Shown here piece after piece: positions 12,302 through 16,899 of a DNA stretch of 16,899 bases. The translations under genes and the position numbers were made by a program. Origin of the DNA: Candidatus Saccharibacteria bacterium UBA2112 (GTDB lineage: Bacteria > Patescibacteriota > Saccharimonadia > Saccharimonadales > Saccharimonadaceae); assembly GCA_002331045.1 (NCBI GenBank), contig DCYK01000029.1, positions 1 through 16,899 on the forward strand, read 5' to 3'. The notes under the pieces were generated by a model. That model was not told where the DNA came from. It saw only the letters and a list, made by a program, of their open reading frames with translations, and ran no database searches. How positions within the stretch are numbered: position 1 is the first letter of the stretch; each line of letters opens with the position of its first letter.

Positions 12302-14760
12302 AAGTGAGTCTGAATACTATCAAGCAGTACGTTGATTTTGATTTGCCACCAGTTGACGAATTGGTGAGTCGTATTAATCAGCAGCTTGGTGGAGTTGAAG
12401 AGATTATCGATCTAGGCGCAAAATATCACGATGCGGTCATTGTCCGTATCGTGACATGTGCACCGCTGGAAGGCACGGATCATCTGAACGTGACAAAAAT
12501 TGATGATGGCGGTGTCACGAAAGATGTTGAGCGTGATGAGGATGGTAGAGTGCAGGTCGTGTGTGGTGCGCCAAATGTTCGTGTCGGTATGTTGGCGGTG
12601 TGGCTGCCGCCTGGCGCCACTGTTCCGTCGACGGCAGAGGACGATGAGCCGTTCGTCTTGAGTGCCAAACCGCTCCGTGGCGTCGTGTCAAACGGCATGC
12701 TAGCCAGCCCGCGTGAGTTAGCCTTGGGCGATGATCACGACGGCATCCTAGAGGTCAGTCCCGAAGAGGTAACATCAGGTAGTGTCGCTATCGTGCCAGG
12801 TGCGAACTTTGCCCAAACCTTTGGCCTGGATGACACGATAATAGATATCGAAAACAAGATGTTTACACATCGACCTGATTGTTTCGGTCAGCTAGGTGTT
12901 GCTCGTGAGATTGCTGGCATTTTAGGCCAGTCGTTTACGACTCCTTCCAGGTACGTAGATGATCCGCAGTTTGAAAATGGTGATGGGCTAGAGCTTGAAG
13001 TCGTGAATGATATACCTGACAAAGTGCAGCGCTTTATGGCGGTGACGGTAAAGGATGTGACGGTGAAACCAAGCCCTCTGTGGCTACGCTGCGAACTTGT
13101 GCGGCTTGGTGGTAAACCGATTAATAATATCGTTGATGTAACGAACTACGTGATGCTACAAACGGCGCAACCAGTACATGCGTATGATTATGACAAGGTG
13201 GGTACGAGTAGACTGGGTGTTCGCCTGGCGAAAAAGGGTGAGACCGTTGCACTGCTGAATGGTAAAGTCGAAGCACTGAACGATACCGATATTGTGATTA
13301 CTGACGGCGAGAAACCAATTGGTCTTGGCGGTGTTATGGGCGGTCGCGAGACCGAGGTATCGAATCAGACGAAAAATATTATTCTGGAATGCGCTCATTT
13401 TGATATGTACACGATTCGTCGCACTAGTATGCACCATGGTTTGTTCACTGATGCTGTGACACGGTTTACGAAAGGTCAGTCGCCACTACAAAACGATCGC
13501 GTATTGTTGGAACTTATGAAATCAGTCATGACGGTTGCGGGTGGTGAACCGAGCAGCAAGGTAATTGATGAACAAAGTCTTCAAACCTTTAGCGAGCGTA
13601 CTGTGCACGCACCTTTGTCGGTGAGCGATAATTTTATTAACCAGCGTTTGGGATTACGGCTTACAGACAAAGAGATTGCGACATTGCTATCGAATGTTGA
13701 GATTACTCATGACGATCTGAATTATATTGCACCATATTGGCGGACTGATATCGAAATAGCAGAGGATATTGTCGAGGAAGTTGGGCGTTTGTATGGTTTT
13801 GATAAACTACCGCAAGATTTACCGCGACGGACGGTAATACCTGCAATCGTAAAGCCAGAACGTGCCTTGAAAGATAAGCTGCGCGCGATCTTGTCTCGTG
13901 CAGGAGCAAACGAGGTATTGACGTACAGCTTTGTACACCGCAATTTGCTGGAAAAAGCTGGTCAAGATCCTCGTCATGCATTTCAACTTTCAAATGCACT
14001 GAGCCCGGATCTACACTACTATCGCATGACGGTGCTGCCGAGCTTGTTGGATAAAGTCCACATGAATGTTCGCGCGGGTTATGAGCATTTTGCACTATTT
14101 GAAATCGGTAAGACTCACAGTTTTGATGAGGACGGTGATAATTTTGTTGATGAGGATGGTGTACCGCTTGAGGGACAATTGTTATCACTTGCGTTGGCAA
14201 ACGGTGACTTTTACCAAGCAAAAGCAATCACACATTTTATGGCTTCATCGCTAGGGATTGAGTTTACCTATGAACCGTTGAATGAGCATGTTCTTTTTGA
14301 ACCAAAGCGGAGTGCGCTTGTACGTGTCGATGGCGAACCTATCGGTGTCGTTGGTGAATTCAGAGTATCAGCTCGTCGTGCGTTTAAGTTGCCAGATGTT
14401 TCGGCTGGGTTCGAATTTAACTTCGACACCTTGCTTGCGATGGTAAGCGATACACAATCCTCTTATACGCCACTCAGTAAATTCCCGAGCGCCGAACGCG
14501 ATGTAACGCTACAGGTAGACCGGGGACTTTCCTATGCTGAAACCGAAAAAGCAATCACTGATCATGTCGCAAAACTAGATGTCAAAGTGACCCTTATGCC
14601 GCTTGGTATTTATCAACCTGAACAGGGCAGTACAAAGAATATGACTTTTCGTTTGCAGTTTACCTCGGCCAAAAAGACATTGTCGGGTGATGAGGTGACG
14701 GCGATTATGAATGATTTTGCGAGTGACATGAACACAAAACTCAAGGCGACAATTATCTAG
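12298..14760 (+). CDS. pheT: Phenylalanine--tRNA ligase beta subunit
   Basis: An 820-aa beta subunit, full length for the bacterial form. In order: a small N-terminal domain; an EMAP/OB-type tRNA-binding domain (about 41-165, HDAVIVRIVTC to the GDDHDGI region); the IDIENKMFTHRPDCFGQLG hinge (about 182-200) typical of PheT; the B3/B4 editing domain (roughly 215-410); the B5 domain (about 425-500); the catalytic-like core; and a C-terminal FDX-ACB anticodon-binding domain (about 725-820, PLSKFPSAERDVTLQV). It pairs with PheS and edits Tyr-tRNA-Phe. Its ATG overlaps the stop of the flavin-barrel gene (ATGA). No terminator is evident in the 29 bp before the convergent DUF4396 gene. Confidence 0.97.
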   Translation: MKVSLNTIKQYVDFDLPPVDELVSRINQQLGGVEEIIDLGAKYHDAVIVRIVTCAPLEGTDHLNVTKIDDGGVTKDVERDEDGRVQVVCGAPNVRVGMLAVWLPPGATVPSTAEDDEPFVLSAKPLRGVVSNGMLASPRELALGDDHDGILEVSPEEVTSGSVAIVPGANFAQTFGLDDTIIDIENKMFTHRPDCFGQLGVAREIAGILGQSFTTPSRYVDDPQFENGDGLELEVVNDIPDKVQRFMAVTVKDVTVKPSPLWLRCELVRLGGKPINNIVDVTNYVMLQTAQPVHAYDYDKVGTSRLGVRLAKKGETVALLNGKVEALNDTDIVITDGEKPIGLGGVMGGRETEVSNQTKNIILECAHFDMYTIRRTSMHHGLFTDAVTRFTKGQSPLQNDRVLLELMKSVMTVAGGEPSSKVIDEQSLQTFSERTVHAPLSVSDNFINQRLGLRLTDKEIATLLSNVEITHDDLNYIAPYWRTDIEIAEDIVEEVGRLYGFDKLPQDLPRRTVIPAIVKPERALKDKLRAILSRAGANEVLTYSFVHRNLLEKAGQDPRHAFQLSNALSPDLHYYRMTVLPSLLDKVHMNVRAGYEHFALFEIGKTHSFDEDGDNFVDEDGVPLEGQLLSLALANGDFYQAKAITHFMASSLGIEFTYEPLNEHVLFEPKRSALVRVDGEPIGVVGEFRVSARRAFKLPDVSAGFEFNFDTLLAMVSDTQSSYTPLSKFPSAERDVTLQVDRGLSYAETEKAITDHVAKLDVKVTLMPLGIYQPEQGSTKNMTFRLQFTSAKKTLSGDEVTAIMNDFASDMNTKLKATII

Positions 14761-14789
14761 AGTTACAGACGCGATTATTTCAAAAGAAC

Positions 14790-15230
14790 TCAATGTGAAT
14801 GATGTGCATGTACGTCAGGGTTGCGCTTGATCATAAAGCGATTAACGGGAACGGTGATGATGAACGCGACGCTCATAGAGAGTGCGAGACTCGCCCAAAA
14901 CTGAATACTCGTAACAGTCGCCATTAACGCACCCGGGATAATAACCTCCATAGTATTGGCAACGATCTCCATGGTTGTGATTGATACTGTATCGGTTGCC
15001 AGTGTCGTGCGAATGGCAGCGGATCTGGACTGAGTATGTTTACGCACACCAATGTAGGTAAGCGTATAGCCAAAAACAAAAGCAAGGGCGATTGCAAGCA
15101 GCACTTTAGGTAGTGCCTCCCAGCCGGCAAGTGTCCCGATAGTCATACCTAGTACCTCACCGATGCCACAGCCGAGCAAGCAATGGAGTGTATGCTGGAC
15201 GGCTTGGCGTGTTGTCATATCAATAGCCAT
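14790..15230 (-). CDS. DUF4396-family membrane protein
   Basis: A 146-aa membrane protein with the marks of DUF4396: HCLLGCGIGEVLGMTIG near the N terminus (15-32), AFVFGYTLTYIGV (50-62), a TDTVSITTMEIVANTMEVIIPG block (79-100) and a FWASLALSMSVAFIITVPVNRFMI end (111-134). About four helices are expected. The tail HAHHSH is metal-binding-like, and Cys17/Cys21 lie in the first helix. The function of the family is unknown. It is divergent from cyoA, sharing an 82-bp control region, so a link to oxidase biogenesis or metal supply is possible but unproven. ATG 15230 is preceded at seven bases by GATAAT, with TTGTAG 17 bp further up; no ribosome site is visible. Confidence 0.85.
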   Translation of the reverse strand: MAIDMTTRQAVQHTLHCLLGCGIGEVLGMTIGTLAGWEALPKVLLAIALAFVFGYTLTYIGVRKHTQSRSAAIRTTLATDTVSITTMEIVANTMEVIIPGALMATVTSIQFWASLALSMSVAFIITVPVNRFMIKRNPDVHAHHSH

Positions 15231-15237
15231 GTACTGT

Positions 15238-15266
15238 ATTATCCTCGAGCAGTGCTTATTCTACAA
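15238..15266 (-). promoter_or_regulatory. DUF4396 gene promoter (leaderless)
   Basis: On the minus strand, TTGTAG (15261-15266), a 17-bp spacer, GATAAT (15238-15243), then seven bases to the ATG. It is divergent from the cyoA promoter. Confidence 0.6.
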
Positions 15267-15291
15267 GTATATATCTGACAGTGAAGGTACA

Positions 15292-15300
15292 TGGTATGAT
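15292..15300 (+). promoter_or_regulatory. cyoA promoter (extended -10)
   Basis: TGG-TATGAT, twelve bases before the cyoA ATG, leaving a leader of only about five bases. CTGACA (15275-15280) is a -35-like string but only 14 bp away. Confidence 0.55.
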
Positions 15301-15312
15301 AGAACCACAAGC

Positions 15313-16245
15313 ATGATACAGAGAAAACGCGGTAAATCTAGGAGAGGATGGCTCGGTGTACTCGGGCTATTATTCATAGCTGTTATTGCAGTAGTCTCGA
15401 TTGTAAAAATTATGGAAGGCACGAACGTTGCGGTACTGAATCCACAGGGTGCCGTCGCTGCGGCTCAAAAAGACCTTTTACTATTCACGTTAGTGCTGAG
15501 CGCGATAGTCGTAGTACCGGTATTTATTATGATTGGCGTCTTTGCCTGGCGCTATCGTGAGGGTAATCCAAAAGGTAAATATACGCCAGATGATGATAGC
15601 AATAAGTGGATTGAAAGCGTGTGGTGGGGGATTCCAATTCTGATCATTGGTATCTTGAGTGTTGTGACGTGGGTCACGACGCATCAGCTGGATCCCTATA
15701 AACCATTAGTGCACGATGAAAAACCAATCAAGGTGCAAGTCATTGCTATGCAATGGAAATGGTTGTTTCTCTATCCAGAGTATGATGTGGCATCACTCAA
15801 TGTACTCAAGATGCCGGTCGGTATACCGGTAGATTTCGAGATTACTGGCGACGGCCCAATGAGCGCTATGTGGATCCCTAATCTTGGTACGCAGACCTAC
15901 GCCATGAATGGCATGACGGCGCGACTAAGTCTCATTGCAGACGAACCGGGCGTGTATCGGGGGAGTAACAGTAATATTAGTGGCGAAGGATATGCCAAGA
16001 TGCATTTTAACGCCGAAACAGTTCCGAATAGGCAGGCATTTGAAGAATGGGCATCAGACGTGCGGAATGACAATGCGCATGATCATATGGACAGTAGCGT
16101 CTATGAAAAACTATCTCGCCCAAGTGCCGGAGATAAACCGCAATACTACCACCTGCATGACGATAGTTTGTATGCTACAGTGATGAATAAGTATATGCAT
16201 CATGGAGATGAGATGACAGGCAGAGAGGGTAATCATGACCATTGA
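15313..16245 (+). CDS. cyoA: Cytochrome bo-type quinol oxidase subunit II
   Basis: A 310-aa subunit II of a heme-copper quinol oxidase at the cytoplasmic membrane. It has a basic N terminus, a hydrophobic segment (14-33), two membrane helices (about 56-78 and 103-121), then an outward cupredoxin-like domain with VQVIAMQWKWLFLYPEY (141-157) and GTQTYAMNGM (192-201). The Cys pair and His ligands of the CuA site are absent and the GTQTYAMNGM/EPGVYRGSNSNISGEGYAKMHF pattern follows E. coli CyoA, so it should serve a quinol rather than a cytochrome c oxidase. The C terminus is unusually His/Asp-rich. The start at 15313 gives the basic N terminus and follows TGG-TATGAT; longer in-frame starts run through that promoter. 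The cyoB start overlaps its stop by 11 bp. Confidence 0.93.
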   Translation: MIQRKRGKSRRGWLGVLGLLFIAVIAVVSIVKIMEGTNVAVLNPQGAVAAAQKDLLLFTLVLSAIVVVPVFIMIGVFAWRYREGNPKGKYTPDDDSNKWIESVWWGIPILIIGILSVVTWVTTHQLDPYKPLVHDEKPIKVQVIAMQWKWLFLYPEYDVASLNVLKMPVGIPVDFEITGDGPMSAMWIPNLGTQTYAMNGMTARLSLIADEPGVYRGSNSNISGEGYAKMHFNAETVPNRQAFEEWASDVRNDNAHDHMDSSVYEKLSRPSAGDKPQYYHLHDDSLYATVMNKYMHHGDEMTGREGNHDH

Positions 16246-16899
16246 TTGGGGTTTTTGGCTGGGCCGGCTGAGCCTGGATGCACTACCGAGTAATATTGTC
16301 ACAATGGGCGGTGCAGCCGGCGGAGTGCTTGGGGTGCTATTTATTATTGGACTCTTGACGTTCACGCGTCGCTGGAGCTGGCTATGGAAGACATGGCTAA
16401 CGTCGCTTGATCCCAAAAAAATCGGTATCATGTATTTAATTGTTTCGGGTGTTATGCTTCTTCGCGGTCTAGCGGATGTACTCATGCTTCGGGCTCAACA
16501 AGCGTTATTTGCAACAGGTGCCGATGGTCCGATTGGTGCCGATATGTTCCAGCAAGTATTTTCGGCTCACGGTACGATCATGATTTTCTTTGTTGCAATG
16601 GGCGTTATCTTCGGGCTGATTAATTTGATCGTGCCTCTTCAAATTGGCGCTCGTGACGTCGCGTTCCCTTTGTTAAATTCTATTAGCTTTTGGCTGTTCT
16701 TTGCTGGTATGGCGCTGATGAACGTCAGCTTGGCGATCGGAGAGTTTTCGACGGCGGGTTGGCTTGCATATCCTCCGCTCAGTACACTCGAGTATAGTCC
16801 GGGAACGGGAGTGGACTATTGGATATGGGCACTACAGATTTCAGGCATTGGGAGCCTGCTGTCTGGGGTTAATTTCTTGGTTACGATATTTACGATGCG
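16235..16899 (+). CDS. cyoB: Cytochrome bo-type quinol oxidase subunit I (5' part, runs off the window)
   Basis: The open frame runs from ATG 16235 to the window end (221 codons, no stop) and encodes the start of the proton-pumping heme-copper subunit I. It aligns with E. coli CyoB at an offset of six: Arg77 and Asp81 (LLRGLADVLMLRAQ) match the quinol-site Arg71/Asp75, Gln107 matches Gln101, and His112 (FSAHGTIMIFF) matches the low-spin heme ligand His106. The position of E. coli His98, also in the quinol site, is Met104 here. LINLIVPLQIGARDVAFPLLNSISFWLF is the usual next block. The binuclear-site residues lie beyond the window. The 11-bp overlap with cyoA indicates an operon. Confidence 0.95.
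   Translation, partial: MTIDWGFWLGRLSLDALPSNIVTMGGAAGGVLGVLFIIGLLTFTRRWSWLWKTWLTSLDPKKIGIMYLIVSGVMLLRGLADVLMLRAQQALFATGADGPIGADMFQQVFSAHGTIMIFFVAMGVIFGLINLIVPLQIGARDVAFPLLNSISFWLFFAGMALMNVSLAIGEFSTAGWLAYPPLSTLEYSPGTGVDYWIWALQISGIGSLLSGVNFLVTIFTM

Noticed and set aside
1..16899. CRISPR arrays, insertion sequences or an integrase
   Set aside because: No spaced short repeats, transposase or recombinase motifs were seen in any frame.

Overview
The window looks like chromosomal DNA of a Patescibacteria/CPR bacterium, most likely Candidatus Saccharibacteria (TM7). Supporting signs are moderate GC content, small genes packed closely together, monoderm-type membrane proteins, a pheS-pheT operon, RmuC, an orphan type IV prepilin, and a cytochrome bo-type quinol oxidase (cyoAB), which is known from some environmental Saccharibacteria. 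UGA serves as a normal stop in several genes, so the UGA=Gly code of Gracilibacteria/Absconditabacteria does not apply. The assignment rests on gene content only.

Left part (1-4370). The window opens inside a tRNA-Gln(CTG) gene, followed by a strong bidirectional terminator. Then comes a leftward block: PLD-family protein, CsoR-like repressor, SHOCT membrane protein, a His/Met-rich membrane-anchored protein, and a CopB-type (CPH) copper P-type ATPase. A near-consensus promoter with a perfect CsoR-type palindrome between its -35 and -10 lies in the last codons of the PLD gene and should drive csoR through copB. Copies of the tRNA-Gln 3' end recur at 4171-4187 and 4348-4370, so the copper block looks like an island at the tRNA 3' end, with a second short module stacked beside it. 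No integrase is present.

Two of the noncoding modules next to these tRNA tails carry a 41-nt element of constant length. Its 8-bp hairpin shows compensatory changes between the two copies. I do not recognise this element.

Middle part (4536-10806). This holds an orphan prepilin, an aldo/keto reductase fused to a DUF2267 domain with a strong internal ribosome site, small membrane proteins, a PAP2 phosphatase, rmuC, an atypical MIP/aquaporin-like channel and a small tail-anchored protein.

Right part (10834-end). pheS, a PNPOx-like flavin-barrel gene and pheT form one tightly packed operon. They are followed by a DUF4396 membrane protein, divergent from cyoA-cyoB; cyoB runs off the window.

Promoter architecture is a recurring theme. 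Many genes have a -10 box only 6-8 nt before the start codon and no usable Shine-Dalgarno, which predicts leaderless mRNAs. Genes inside the copper operon and some with longer leaders have strong GGAGG sites. Several promoters carry an extended -10 of the form TGC-TAnAnT.
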